Source of the DNA: Sulfuricella sp.
Lineage (GTDB): Bacteria > Pseudomonadota > Gammaproteobacteria > Burkholderiales > Sulfuricellaceae
Direction: 5' to 3'
DNA: 64,000 nt
Assembly (NCBI GenBank): GCA_028713975.1
Contig: JAQTNE010000001.1
Coordinates: forward strand, 1-64,000
Below the pieces are notes generated by a model. The model did not search any database, was not told the DNA's origin, and saw only the letters and a list, made by a program, of their open reading frames with translations. Below, in pieces: positions 1-8,926 of the stretch (positions are counted from its first letter, which is position 1; every line of letters starts with the position of its first letter). Position numbers and translations under genes: made by a program.

Positions 1-3
1 CTC

Positions 4-71
4 GCATGCATGACGCTTCCCCCTTCGACGTTTGGTCACCGAGATGGAGGTCTTATCGGCGTCATGCATGC
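4..71. repeat. 13-bp perfect inverted repeat (gcatgcatgacgc / gcgtcatgcatgc) flanking about 42 nt
   Basis: Positions 4-16 and 59-71 are exact reverse complements. Confidence 0.7.
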
Positions 72-175
72 ACGACTTGAGATGTAACTTGTTGAATAAC
101 AATGATCGTTTGCGGGGAAACCTCAGCGACCGTCTTCGATAAAGTTGGTGTCAGACTGAATTAGGTAGCGCGAGA

Positions 176-556
176 TTATTTCTTGGCTCGGCCAGTGAGG
201 AATACGGCAGCTAAGCCACCAATCGCTAAGCTGGCGATCATGGCGCCAGCCCATGCTTGCCCGTTTACTGCGACATAAGCCCCACCGCCAATTCCGGCCA
301 ATCCGATCAGGAGTGCAAACACCTGCCCGACAATCCGCTCGATGAAAACAAAGGTGTTTATCCTTTTGTTTTCCGCCCGGCGGTCTTCGGCCTCGATCTG
401 TGTTTGTTGAATGACCCAATCCACGGCATCAGGCTTGAAACTGTTGAGATGTTCAAGCTGCGCGACTGGGATAATGGGGCTGTCGGTTTCATGCTGCTGG
501 ACAGTAAGGTCGCCGTTGCGGCGGTTGCTCTTAACGGTTGTTGAGCGATTCGACAT
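176..556 (-). CDS. small predicted membrane protein, DUF2335-like
   Basis: ORF of 126 aa; charged N-terminal helix followed by two hydrophobic segments (VFALLIGLAGIGGGAYVAV, AMIASLAIGGLAAVFL). Confidence 0.6.
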   Translation of the reverse strand: MSNRSTTVKSNRRNGDLTVQQHETDSPIIPVAQLEHLNSFKPDAVDWVIQQTQIEAEDRRAENKRINTFVFIERIVGQVFALLIGLAGIGGGAYVAVNGQAWAGAMIASLAIGGLAAVFLTGRAKK

Positions 557-725
557 GCTTTAATACAGTTTTCCTCAGAGCACCAGTTACCCGGTTTGCG
601 TCCTCACGCAAAACCTTAGCGTCCTTCCGGAAATCGCCTCTGACTGGGCGCACATAATCATCGTCAGGTATCAAGACGAGCGTCTGGCGCGCGCCAGCAA
701 GCATATTCAACAAATACTTTCCCAT
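531..725 (-). CDS. small hypothetical protein (about 64 aa)
   Basis: C-terminal part of ORF 531..887 from internal ATG: MGKYLLNMLAGARQTLVLIPDDDYVRPVRGDFRKDAK...; upstream part overlaps hsdS out of frame, so the internal start is preferred. Confidence 0.5.
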   Translation of the reverse strand: MGKYLLNMLAGARQTLVLIPDDDYVRPVRGDFRKDAKVLREDANRVTGALRKTVLKHVESLNNR

Positions 726-798
726 ACCGGAATGATAGCAGCCAAAAATCGCAACTGGCAACCCCTTTCTTTTGGAGATTTCTCGGCGCTGCGCTGTT

Positions 799-1971
799 CT
801 ACGCAAAGGTTCGGTGAAGCAGCGCGTTGAAGGTGGCCTCGGCCTTCTGTGTCGCCGCGACCTGTTGTGTCTGGATAGAGAGAGCATCTTGATAGTAGCG
901 CTCGAAAACCACCTGTATATCGAGAGGTGGTACTGGAATGTCCAATCCTTTCATGATTCCAACATTGACGATGCTCATCGTCCCACCATGCGAAACCGAT
1001 TCAATCCGCTCGCGCATACTGTCGCCCGTGAGTAGCGCCTTCATAAACAAGGGCAGGGCTCTTGATCGGTCAAGAGTAATCTTCATTAAGCGCGGATTGA
1101 TGATACCTGGCTCGAACTGTTCAGGAACAATGCTGATTTTTCCGAATGTCCCGACCAAGCTAATGAGAAGATCGTGAGCTTGAAGTCGGCAGTTTTCGAG
1201 TTTGCGATATTTTTCTTCCGAGATGTAATAGTCCCCATAGCTCAAATCATCTCGAATCACTTGTTCTTGCCCGTATATTTTGTAACCGGTAGGAACATAG
1301 AACGCCTTCTTCAACGCTGAACCAAACGGCCCGGCCTTGATCGCAAATTTCTCCTTGGCAGCAAGTTCACCGAGCTTCACAACCGGCCACCCCTTCGGAT
1401 TCGTCACCGGATCGCCAAATAGTTCGAGGAACAGGGCCGGAATCAGCTCCGCCGCCTTCTTCTGCGCCTCGCGCCGCAGGCGGACGATGCCCTCGGCACG
1501 GGAGAGAATATCGACGATGCGGCGTTGCTCGTCGAGTGGTGGTATTGGTAGTTCGATATTTTGTATTTGCTTGGCTGAGATGTGCTTCACGGTCACGAAA
1601 GATGTGGTGTCTTCGATTTCCCGCAATTTCTTTGCGATGCCGTAATAGATATATTCTGGTTCGACAGACGCATTGAAGTTGCGTAAACGGCAGACCCGCT
1701 GATTTAGTAAAGCACGCGGCCCTTGCCAGCGAAAGCAACGAAAATTGCCGTCCATGCCAATTAGGTAGCTGCCCTGTTCGACGATGAACTCTTCCCTGTA
1801 TTTCCCCCGATAATTGATTTCTGTGGATGCATTCGGCAGATCACGAATACGGATAAGCGGCATCTCCGCATCCGGGGTGAAATATTCAGTTTTGAAGGCA
1901 AAACCAGATTGCACTTCCAAGACCTCTCCAAGTCTGACGCTTGGCATATCAGACGACTCCATCTTGTTCAA
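799..1971 (-). CDS. hsdS: type I restriction-modification specificity subunit
   Basis: Two TRD-like halves with the conserved motif IELPIPPLDEQRRIVDILSRAEGIVRLRREAQKKAAELIPALFLELFGDP. Confidence 0.92.
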   Translation of the reverse strand: MNKMESSDMPSVRLGEVLEVQSGFAFKTEYFTPDAEMPLIRIRDLPNASTEINYRGKYREEFIVEQGSYLIGMDGNFRCFRWQGPRALLNQRVCRLRNFNASVEPEYIYYGIAKKLREIEDTTSFVTVKHISAKQIQNIELPIPPLDEQRRIVDILSRAEGIVRLRREAQKKAAELIPALFLELFGDPVTNPKGWPVVKLGELAAKEKFAIKAGPFGSALKKAFYVPTGYKIYGQEQVIRDDLSYGDYYISEEKYRKLENCRLQAHDLLISLVGTFGKISIVPEQFEPGIINPRLMKITLDRSRALPLFMKALLTGDSMRERIESVSHGGTMSIVNVGIMKGLDIPVPPLDIQVVFERYYQDALSIQTQQVAATQKAEATFNALLHRTFA

Positions 1972-3829
1972 TCAACGCCGCCCGCAATGCCTCCACCTCT
2001 TCCACAATCTCCGCCTCAATCGCCGCCAGCTCGTCCAGCAGCTCACGCGGATCGCGATGCTCGACCGCCTCTTGGCTCATGGGCCGGTAGCGCCCCGCCG
2101 ACAAGTTGAAGTCGTTGGCACGGATTTCACTGACATCGGCAAACCACCATTTATGGGGCCAGTTTTTTGGCCCCTCGATACGCCCGCTTTGCGGGCTACT
2201 CGGGGCGAACGGTGGGATACTCTGAGCCGTTCGCCCTGAGTAGGCTTCGGCGGTTTTGGCCGAAGCCGTATCGAAGGGCTGCGCACTTGAGGAACCCCGC
2301 TCACCCTTCGATACGCCAGCCTCCGGCTGACTACTCAGGGCGAACGGGGTTTTCCATGCTTGCCAATCGGCCCAGCGTTCGTCCATGTGCCGGTAGATAT
2401 CCAGCAGGCCGGGCAGGTCGTCGGCCTCGATGGGCGTATCGTGGTTGGCGTCCAGCTTGTAGCCGTCGTTATCGGCATGCAGGAACAGTACGCGCTCAGT
2501 ACAGAGACCCGTTCGTAAAGACCCTTCGACAAGCTCAGGGCGAACGGGAACTGTGGGTTTGCTGAAAAACAGCACCGATGTCTTCACGCCCGAATAGGGC
2601 TGGAACACGCCGCCGGGCAGGCTCATGACGGCCTCGACGCGGTTGTTCTCGATTAGTTGCCGCCGCAGTTCCTTATGCGCGCCGGTGGAGCCGAATAGCA
2701 CGCCCTCGGGCACGATCACGCCGCAGCGTCCGCCTGGCCGCAGACTGTCCATCATGTATTTGAGAAACAGCAGCTCGGTCGCGGTGGAGGTGCCAACCTT
2801 CACTTCCTCGACCACGCGATCCTTGTCCACCCGGCCCGCGAATGGCGGATTGGCGAGCACGACATGATAGCCCTCGGCGGGGATGCCCAGCTCGGCCCGC
2901 TGTTCGGGGTCTAGCGTGGTGGTCATCACATTCCGCAGCAGGATGCGAACATTCGCCAACCCGCGCAGGGTGAGGTTCATGGTGGCGAGCCGCACCATCT
3001 TGGGATCGACATCGTTGCCGAAGAAGGTGGCTGTTTGCAGGGCGGAAACCTGCGCGGCGGAGAGCTTGTCGCCCAAGCCGCGCCGCAGCATCTTGCCCCT
3101 TCGACCAAGCTCAGGACAGGCGTCCATGTCCACTTCCTGAATCGCGGTGGGCGAGGAATTGACAAGGCGGATGTGGTTGTAGGCCGCCACCAGAAAGCCC
3201 GCCGTACCCGCTGCCGGATCGTAAATGGTTTCGCCGACCTTGGGGGCTATCATTTCGACAATGGCGCGGATGATGTGGCGCGGCGTGCGAAACTGGCCCA
3301 GCTCGCCTGCCTGCTTGATCTGGCGCAGCACATGCTCGAACAGGTCGCCCTTGGTATCGGAATCGGATTGATCCAGCCGTAGGCCATCGACCAGGCTGAC
3401 GACCTGGGTCAGCACGGTAGGCTCGTCGATGGACAGACGCGCACCGTTCATGAAATTGTTCGCGGCACACTCGCCCAACTCGGCGAAGAAGGCGAACACC
3501 TCGTCGCGCACGAACCGCACCAACGCTTCGCCGGATAGCCCTTTGGCCCACACCGACCAGCGGAAGCGGTCGCGGGGGATGGTTTTTACATCGGGGGCCG
3601 GTGCGTTAAGCGGGTTTCTCAGCGTCCACTCGCCTGTGAACAGGTTCTCATAGGGCTGTTTCAGCACCTTGGCCTTCAAGGCATTTTCGGTGTCGATGCC
3701 TTCCACCAGATAGAAGAAGAACAGGAACGAAAGCTGCTCGGCGTTGCTCACCGGGTCGGGGTAGCCGCCGCCGAAGAGGTAGTCGCGAATCTGGTCGATT
3801 GACCGCCGCATTTCGGGGGTCAGGGGCAT
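1949..3829 (-). CDS. hsdM: type I restriction-modification DNA methyltransferase subunit, carrying repeat-derived in-frame insertions
   Basis: N6-adenine MTase motifs (DPAAGTAGFLVAAY, LANPPFAG), C-terminal WWFADVSEIRANDFNLSAGRYRP. Confidence 0.93.
   Translation of the reverse strand: MPLTPEMRRSIDQIRDYLFGGGYPDPVSNAEQLSFLFFFYLVEGIDTENALKAKVLKQPYENLFTGEWTLRNPLNAPAPDVKTIPRDRFRWSVWAKGLSGEALVRFVRDEVFAFFAELGECAANNFMNGARLSIDEPTVLTQVVSLVDGLRLDQSDSDTKGDLFEHVLRQIKQAGELGQFRTPRHIIRAIVEMIAPKVGETIYDPAAGTAGFLVAAYNHIRLVNSSPTAIQEVDMDACPELGRRGKMLRRGLGDKLSAAQVSALQTATFFGNDVDPKMVRLATMNLTLRGLANVRILLRNVMTTTLDPEQRAELGIPAEGYHVVLANPPFAGRVDKDRVVEEVKVGTSTATELLFLKYMMDSLRPGGRCGVIVPEGVLFGSTGAHKELRRQLIENNRVEAVMSLPGGVFQPYSGVKTSVLFFSKPTVPVRPELVEGSLRTGLCTERVLFLHADNDGYKLDANHDTPIEADDLPGLLDIYRHMDERWADWQAWKTPFALSSQPEAGVSKGERGSSSAQPFDTASAKTAEAYSGRTAQSIPPFAPSSPQSGRIEGPKNWPHKWWFADVSEIRANDFNLSAGRYRPMSQEAVEHRDPRELLDELAAIEAEIVEEVEALRAALIEQDGVV
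2175..2274. repeat. composite dyad element: TCGATACG-hairpin-CTACTCGGGGCGAACGG ... CCGTTCGCCCTGAGTAG-hairpin-CGTATCGA, inside hsdM
   Basis: Inverted half-units 2175-2212 and 2227-2274 with internal hairpins cccgctttgcggg and gcttcggcggttttggccgaagc. Confidence 0.8.
2308..2347. repeat. half-unit of the same dyad element, inside hsdM
   Basis: TCGATACG + cagcctccggctg hairpin + CTACTCAGGGCGAACGG. Confidence 0.75.
2522..2548. repeat. PELVEG-type short repeat, inside hsdM
   Basis: cccttcgacaagctcagggcgaacggg; read in frame as VRPELVEGS in HsdM. Confidence 0.75.
3095..3119. repeat. degenerate PELVEG-type short repeat, inside hsdM
   Basis: ccccttcgaccaagctcaggacagg, read in HsdM as CPELGRRG. Confidence 0.6.
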
Positions 3830-3864
3830 AGCGTCATTCCTTGTTTAGTTTTTTCATCATATCC

Positions 3865-3955
3865 TCGATACGCCCGCCAGGCGGGCTACTCGGGACGAAC
3901 GGTTGAGGTGGTAATGGCCGTTCGTGGTGAGTAGCGCGCATCGCGCGCGTATCGA
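3865..3955. repeat. composite dyad element with two terminal hairpins, upstream of hsdM
   Basis: TCGATACG-cccgccaggcggg-CTACTCGGGACGAACGG ... CCGTTCGTGGTGAGTAG-cgcgcatcgcgcg-CGTATCGA. Confidence 0.8.
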
Positions 3956-3983
3956 ACCATGTCCTGAGCGACATCAAAAACCA

Positions 3984-4283
3984 TCACCCTTGCTTCTTCT
4001 TCGTGAAATCTTTTTTAGCCAACTGGGATACCTTTCCCCAATCCCCACGCATCATGGCCTCCTTCTTCTTGCGTCCCCAGCCTTTTATCTGTAATTCCGC
4101 CGCCAATGCCTCTTCGCGGGCGGCGCATTCTTGCGACCAGGCAAGCTCGATTGGCAGACGGGTTGCCGTGTAGCCGCCACATGCGCCAGTTTGGTGTTCG
4201 CCGATGCGTTTCTCCAGATTGTCGGTGTGTCCCGTGTAGTAAGAATCGTCGGCACAGCGCAGGATGTAAACCCAAAACGTCAT
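3984..4283 (-). CDS. single-domain GIY-YIG nuclease superfamily protein
   Basis: FWVYILRCADDSYYTGHTDNLEKRIGEHQTG; start codon overlaps the hsdR stop. Confidence 0.88.
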   Translation of the reverse strand: MTFWVYILRCADDSYYTGHTDNLEKRIGEHQTGACGGYTATRLPIELAWSQECAAREEALAAELQIKGWGRKKKEAMMRGDWGKVSQLAKKDFTKKKQG

Positions 4284-6439
4284 TTCATGACATCTCTGAT
4301 GACGTTCTGTGCTTGTCTGGGCTTGTCCGTCGGTATGCCGATCTCTCCATCAAATACTGCGGCGTTGAGACTATCGAGCAAGGCATCGAGCCGGGCTTCG
4401 CTGCCGAAGACGCGCACCGCCTGCGGCACGCCGCCAAGCTGGGAGAAGGGGTGGAAAGCAAAGTGGCCGGTGCTGAACTCGTCCATGGTGTCGGCGTTGG
4501 CCCGTATCTGGCTGCCGATCATGCGCAGCCAGCGCTCCGCGTCGGCGGTCAACTCCTGCTGGGCCAGCAGCCACGCCTCGAAGCGGGCGCCCAACTCGGC
4601 GGCTTTCAGCTCGGAGGCTTCGGGGAAAACCATGTTGCCGTTTTCATCGACGGTGATCCATTCTCGCGTGGTTGGGTCGATGTGGTCGTCGATGTCCAGC
4701 GACAGCAAGCGGCGCGGCTCGTATTTCTTTTTCGCGGATTTGGCGAGCACGACGCCGCCCTCGGCCAGTTCGTCATCATCGCCGTGGTAGTCGGCCACGC
4801 CCACGAAGTCGAACAAGGTAAACACCGACTTGCCCGGTATCTTGCGCGTGCCGCGTCCGCGCATCTGCTGGTAGAGAATGGCAGAACGGGTGAAGCGGGC
4901 AAACACCAGACTGACCACCTCCGGGCAATCAAAGCCGGTGTCGAGCATGTTCACCGAAACCAGAATCTGCGGAAACTTTTCGCGTTTGAAACGCTTGATC
5001 TTGGTCATGCCGTCCACGGTGTCCTCACTCGACCCCATGCCGGACACGACATAATCGGCATAGCGCACCTCGGGCGAATCCTTCTTGTCGCGGAAAGCCT
5101 CATCAAAAAGCTGGGCCAGCGTTTCGGCATGGCGTTTGTTGACGGCGAAAACGATGGTCTTGCCGATCAGGGGTTTCCTGAGCACGCCCTTGCGGTCGGT
5201 GTAACCGTTTTCCAGCACTTGGCGAAACTCGCGCACGATGGCCCGGTTGCGTTCCGGGATGGTGAAGCGGCGTTCCAGGGCGGAAGGATCGACGACGATG
5301 CTCTCCTGACCTTCAAACAGCTTTTCCAACTCGATGCGAGTTGCCTTATCCATGGCTGTCCAGTCCAGCTCGTTGCGCTTGACTGGAAAGCCGCCTTCGG
5401 CGGCGGTCTTGACGGTCTTGGCCTTGAACACCTGATAGGGGGCGAGATAGCCGTCGTGGATGGCGTCTTTCAGCTTGTAGCTGTAGGTGGGCTTGTCCAC
5501 CTCGAAAAACCGCAAGGTATCGCGCACGAACAGCTTGTCTTCCTCGTCGCTGCCCAGCTCGTCGAGGTTGGATACGCACGGCGTGGCGGTCAGGCCGACC
5601 TGGATGCCGTCGAAGTGTTTGAGCACCCCGCTCCATTTGCCATAGATGCTGCGGTGGCATTCGTCGGAAATGATCAGGTCGAAGTAGCCGGAGGAATAGT
5701 CGCTATAAATGTTCACCATGCTTTGCAGCGTGGTGATGGTGATAAGCTTTTCATCCTGAAAGCGGCGACCGGCGCGCAGCACGTAGGCGGGATAGTCGCT
5801 CAGGTGCTCGGCAAAGGCATCCTCGGTCTGCTTGGCAAGCGGAATGCGATCCACCAGAAACAGCACGCGGGTGATGGCGTTGGCCTCGAACAGCCGCTTG
5901 ATGAAGGCGGCGGCGGTGCGGGTCTTGCCGGTGCCGGTCGCCATTTCGACCAGCAGCTTGCGCCGGCCTTGGACGATTTCGATGCACAGGGCGTTGATGC
6001 ACTCTTCCTGATAATCGCGTCCGGCGATGCGTGCATCAATTTGCACCGACAGCAGGTCGCGCCGCACTTGCCGGGTGGCAAAGCGCCGTTCAAGATCATC
6101 CTGCTTGAAGAAAGTTTTGACGGGATGGGGGAAGGCTTCACTCTCCCATTCCCAGAAGCGCACTTCGTCGCCATTGGAAAGAAAGATATAGGGAACGCCA
6201 AGCTGCCGGGCGTAATTCCTGGCCTGCTCGGCGGCATCGCCCGGATTCACCGAAAACCGCTTGGCCTCGATGACTGCCATCGAGCGGCCATGCCGGTCGC
6301 ACAGCACATAATCGGCACGCGTGCCGTCCTCAATCACCACTTCATAGCGGACACTGTTCGGGTCTTGCGTGTTCCAGCCTTGGTCGGCGAGCTGGGCGTC
6401 GATGACGACGCGGGAAAAGGCTTCGTTGGTGTTTTTCAT
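4280..6439 (-). CDS. hsdR: type I restriction endonuclease subunit R (EcoEI-like)
   Basis: Walker A MATGTGKTRTAAAFIKRLF, DECHRSIYGKW, N-terminal nuclease-like region VLCDRHGRSMAVIEAKRF. Confidence 0.92.
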   Translation of the reverse strand: MKNTNEAFSRVVIDAQLADQGWNTQDPNSVRYEVVIEDGTRADYVLCDRHGRSMAVIEAKRFSVNPGDAAEQARNYARQLGVPYIFLSNGDEVRFWEWESEAFPHPVKTFFKQDDLERRFATRQVRRDLLSVQIDARIAGRDYQEECINALCIEIVQGRRKLLVEMATGTGKTRTAAAFIKRLFEANAITRVLFLVDRIPLAKQTEDAFAEHLSDYPAYVLRAGRRFQDEKLITITTLQSMVNIYSDYSSGYFDLIISDECHRSIYGKWSGVLKHFDGIQVGLTATPCVSNLDELGSDEEDKLFVRDTLRFFEVDKPTYSYKLKDAIHDGYLAPYQVFKAKTVKTAAEGGFPVKRNELDWTAMDKATRIELEKLFEGQESIVVDPSALERRFTIPERNRAIVREFRQVLENGYTDRKGVLRKPLIGKTIVFAVNKRHAETLAQLFDEAFRDKKDSPEVRYADYVVSGMGSSEDTVDGMTKIKRFKREKFPQILVSVNMLDTGFDCPEVVSLVFARFTRSAILYQQMRGRGTRKIPGKSVFTLFDFVGVADYHGDDDELAEGGVVLAKSAKKKYEPRRLLSLDIDDHIDPTTREWITVDENGNMVFPEASELKAAELGARFEAWLLAQQELTADAERWLRMIGSQIRANADTMDEFSTGHFAFHPFSQLGGVPQAVRVFGSEARLDALLDSLNAAVFDGEIGIPTDKPRQAQNVIRDVMK

Positions 6440-6484
6440 AGTGGGCGCTGCTGGTTCAGGCTGTCCGCCTCAGTCGCTCTCATT

Positions 6485-7042
6485 CTATGGCACCCATTTC
6501 CTTTCAACAATCTTCTCCGCCCAGAACAGGCCGACCATGGTTTTCACGTCGCTGATGCGGCCATCGCGCACCCATTCCATCGCCGTGCCCAGCGGCAATC
6601 TGACGTTCTCGAGGAATTCGTCTTCGTCGCGCCGATGTCCATGCTCGCTCAAACCCTGCGCAAGGTAGATCAATATCCTCTCGTCGGAGTAACCGATGCA
6701 GGGGTGGATCGTGGTCAGGAACTGCCAGGTTTTTGCGGCATAGCCGGTTTCTTCGAGCAGTTCGCGCTGGCCGCAGACCAGTTCGTTTTCGCCGGGGTCG
6801 ATCTTGCCGGCGGGCAGCTCGTAAAAATCGCGGTGCAACGGGTAACGGAACTGGCGCACCATCAAAACATCGCCGTCTTCCAGCAGGGGAACCACCACGA
6901 CCGCGCCGGGATGGACAATGTATTCCCGCGTTGCCGTCTTGCCGTTGGGCAGTTCTACCCGGTCTTCCCGAACATGCAGCAAACGCCCATCGTAAACATG
7001 GCTGCTGGATAACGGTTTTTCAGTCAGGTCTGGCGAATCCAT
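6485..7042 (-). CDS. NUDIX hydrolase (ADP-ribose pyrophosphatase-like)
   Basis: Nudix-box-like ELPAGKIDPGENELVCGQRELLEETGYAA. Confidence 0.88.
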   Translation of the reverse strand: MDSPDLTEKPLSSSHVYDGRLLHVREDRVELPNGKTATREYIVHPGAVVVVPLLEDGDVLMVRQFRYPLHRDFYELPAGKIDPGENELVCGQRELLEETGYAAKTWQFLTTIHPCIGYSDERILIYLAQGLSEHGHRRDEDEFLENVRLPLGTAMEWVRDGRISDVKTMVGLFWAEKIVERKWVP

Positions 7043-7088
7043 GGCAATACCGCAACCGAGGCAGGATCAGGAGAGAGGGAAGTTCAGG

Positions 7089-7418
7089 TCAGGCGCCTTT
7101 TCGACGCCACAGATAACGATAGATGAAACCGGGGAAGGCAAACACCAGGAACAGGCACACGGTCGTGGCGTAGAACTCCCAGTTCTGGCGCTGAACCGGG
7201 CCGATGTTTTTTTCCACCAGCCAGGCCACGCTGCCGACGATGAAATACAGCAGCACCAGTTCCAGCAAGCGCCAGCCTACATTCTTGCCGCTATTGCCGA
7301 CGGGCAAAACCAGCAGGCGGCGTTCCAGAAGAAAAGGCAGATTGGCGGCGGTAAACGCCAGTATCAGGACAATCCAGACCTGCGTCATAGCAGGGATTTC
7401 TGGATGCTGTAGGCGCAC
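7089..7418 (-). CDS. DUF2818-like membrane protein
   Basis: Hydrophobic 109 aa ORF directly after nuoN, a known betaproteobacterial arrangement. Confidence 0.7.
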   Translation of the reverse strand: MRLQHPEIPAMTQVWIVLILAFTAANLPFLLERRLLVLPVGNSGKNVGWRLLELVLLYFIVGSVAWLVEKNIGPVQRQNWEFYATTVCLFLVFAFPGFIYRYLWRRKGA

Positions 7419-8833
7419 AGCGCCATCAGTGGCTGGGGCAGGATGCCCAGCGCCAATACCGCCAGGCCGTTCAGGCTGATCAACATGCCGGCGTCAGGCT
7501 GGGAAGCAAGCGGGGCCTGATCCAGCGGCGCATCGAAATACATCAGCTTGATGATGCGCAGATAATAGAACGCGCCGATCACCGACATCAGCACCGCGAA
7601 CACCACCAGCCAAAGATAACCGGCTTGTAGCGCTGCCTGCAGCACCGACAGCTTGGCGTAGAAGCCGATTGTCGGCGGCACGCCCGCCATGGAGAACATG
7701 ATCAGCAGCATCACGAAGGCATACCACGGCCTGCGCTGGTTCAGCCCCTTGAAATCATCGAGATTTTCCGCCTCGAATCCGCGCCGTGACAGTAGCATGA
7801 TCATGCCGAAGGAACCCAGGCTCATCAGCACATAGGCCAGCACGTAAAACATCGAACTGCTGTAACCGTTGAGGGTACCGGAAAGGATGCCGAGCAGCAG
7901 GAAGCCCATGTGCGAGATGGTGGAATAGGCCAGCATCCGTTTGATATTGGTCTGCGCGATCGCGGCGAGGTTACCGATCGCCATCGACAGCACCGCCATG
8001 ATCATCAGCATGCCCTGCCAGTCGTGCACCAGCCCGTTCAATCCTTCCGCCAGCAAGCGCATGACAAAGGCGAAAGCCGCAATTTTCGGTGCAGAGCCGA
8101 TGAACAAGGTCACGGCGGTCGGCGCGCCCTGGTAGACATCCGGGATCCACATGTGGAACGGCACCACGCCCAGCTTGAACGCCAGCCCGGCTACGATAAA
8201 CACCAGGCCGAACGTCAGCACGGTTTTATTTGCTCCACCCTGCTGGATGGCTGCGGCCACCTTGCCGATTTCCAGGCTGCCGGTCGCGCCATAGATCATC
8301 GACATGCCGTACAGCAGCAAGCCGGAGGCCAGTGCGCCCAGTACGAAATACTTCATCGCCGCTTCGGTGGCCTGTGCCGAGTCACGCTGCAACGCAACCA
8401 GCGAATACAGGCTCAGGGACAGGAGCTCCAGACCGAGGTAAAGCGTCAGGAAATGACTGGCGGAAATCATCACCATCATGCCCAGCATGGCGAACAGCAC
8501 CAGCACGAAGAACTCGCCGGTAAACAGGTTGCGCAACTGGATATAGCTGCGCGAGTAGACCAGCACCGCCGCTACGGCAAGGTAGGTCATCATCTTCAGC
8601 ACGTTGGCCATCACGTCGCCGACGAACATGCCGTTGAAGGTGTAAACCGCGTCCGCGCTGCCGCTGCTGATGGTGATCCAGGCAGCGCCGAGCAGGGTCA
8701 ACTGGGTAAGGATATAGCTGATATAACGGTTGCGGTCAGACAGGAACAAATCCGCCACCAGAATCAGCGATGCCATGATCAGCACGAAAATTTCGGGCAG
8801 GGCGGGAATCAGGTTGGGCGCAACGAATGTCAT
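7385..8833 (-). CDS. nuoN: NADH-quinone oxidoreductase subunit N
   Basis: Antiporter-like subunit; [19 protein letters not shown]; operon position. Confidence 0.95.
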   Translation of the reverse strand: MTFVAPNLIPALPEIFVLIMASLILVADLFLSDRNRYISYILTQLTLLGAAWITISSGSADAVYTFNGMFVGDVMANVLKMMTYLAVAAVLVYSRSYIQLRNLFTGEFFVLVLFAMLGMMVMISASHFLTLYLGLELLSLSLYSLVALQRDSAQATEAAMKYFVLGALASGLLLYGMSMIYGATGSLEIGKVAAAIQQGGANKTVLTFGLVFIVAGLAFKLGVVPFHMWIPDVYQGAPTAVTLFIGSAPKIAAFAFVMRLLAEGLNGLVHDWQGMLMIMAVLSMAIGNLAAIAQTNIKRMLAYSTISHMGFLLLGILSGTLNGYSSSMFYVLAYVLMSLGSFGMIMLLSRRGFEAENLDDFKGLNQRRPWYAFVMLLIMFSMAGVPPTIGFYAKLSVLQAALQAGYLWLVVFAVLMSVIGAFYYLRIIKLMYFDAPLDQAPLASQPDAGMLISLNGLAVLALGILPQPLMALCAYSIQKSLL

Positions 8834-8850
8834 TTAAAATCCTTATTTTA

Positions 8851-8926
8851 GAGGCTAGAGACTAGGGGCTAGCGGTTGTGCCGCTATGCGGCGATTTCCT
8901 AGCCTCCAGCCTCTTGCCTCTTGCCT
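8851..8926. repeat. inverted repeat with 7-nt periodic arms (GAGGCTA type)
   Basis: gaggctagagactaggggctag ... cctagcctccagcctcttgcctcttgcc. Confidence 0.75.

Noticed and set aside
799-6439. whole R-M operon as a novel defence system
   Set aside because: The core hsdR/M/S is a standard type I system; only the GIY-YIG and trailing small ORFs are unusual
4106-7012. 968-aa plus-strand ORF
   Set aside because: Antisense shadow of hsdR and NUDIX genes, low-complexity composition typical of GC-rich antisense frames
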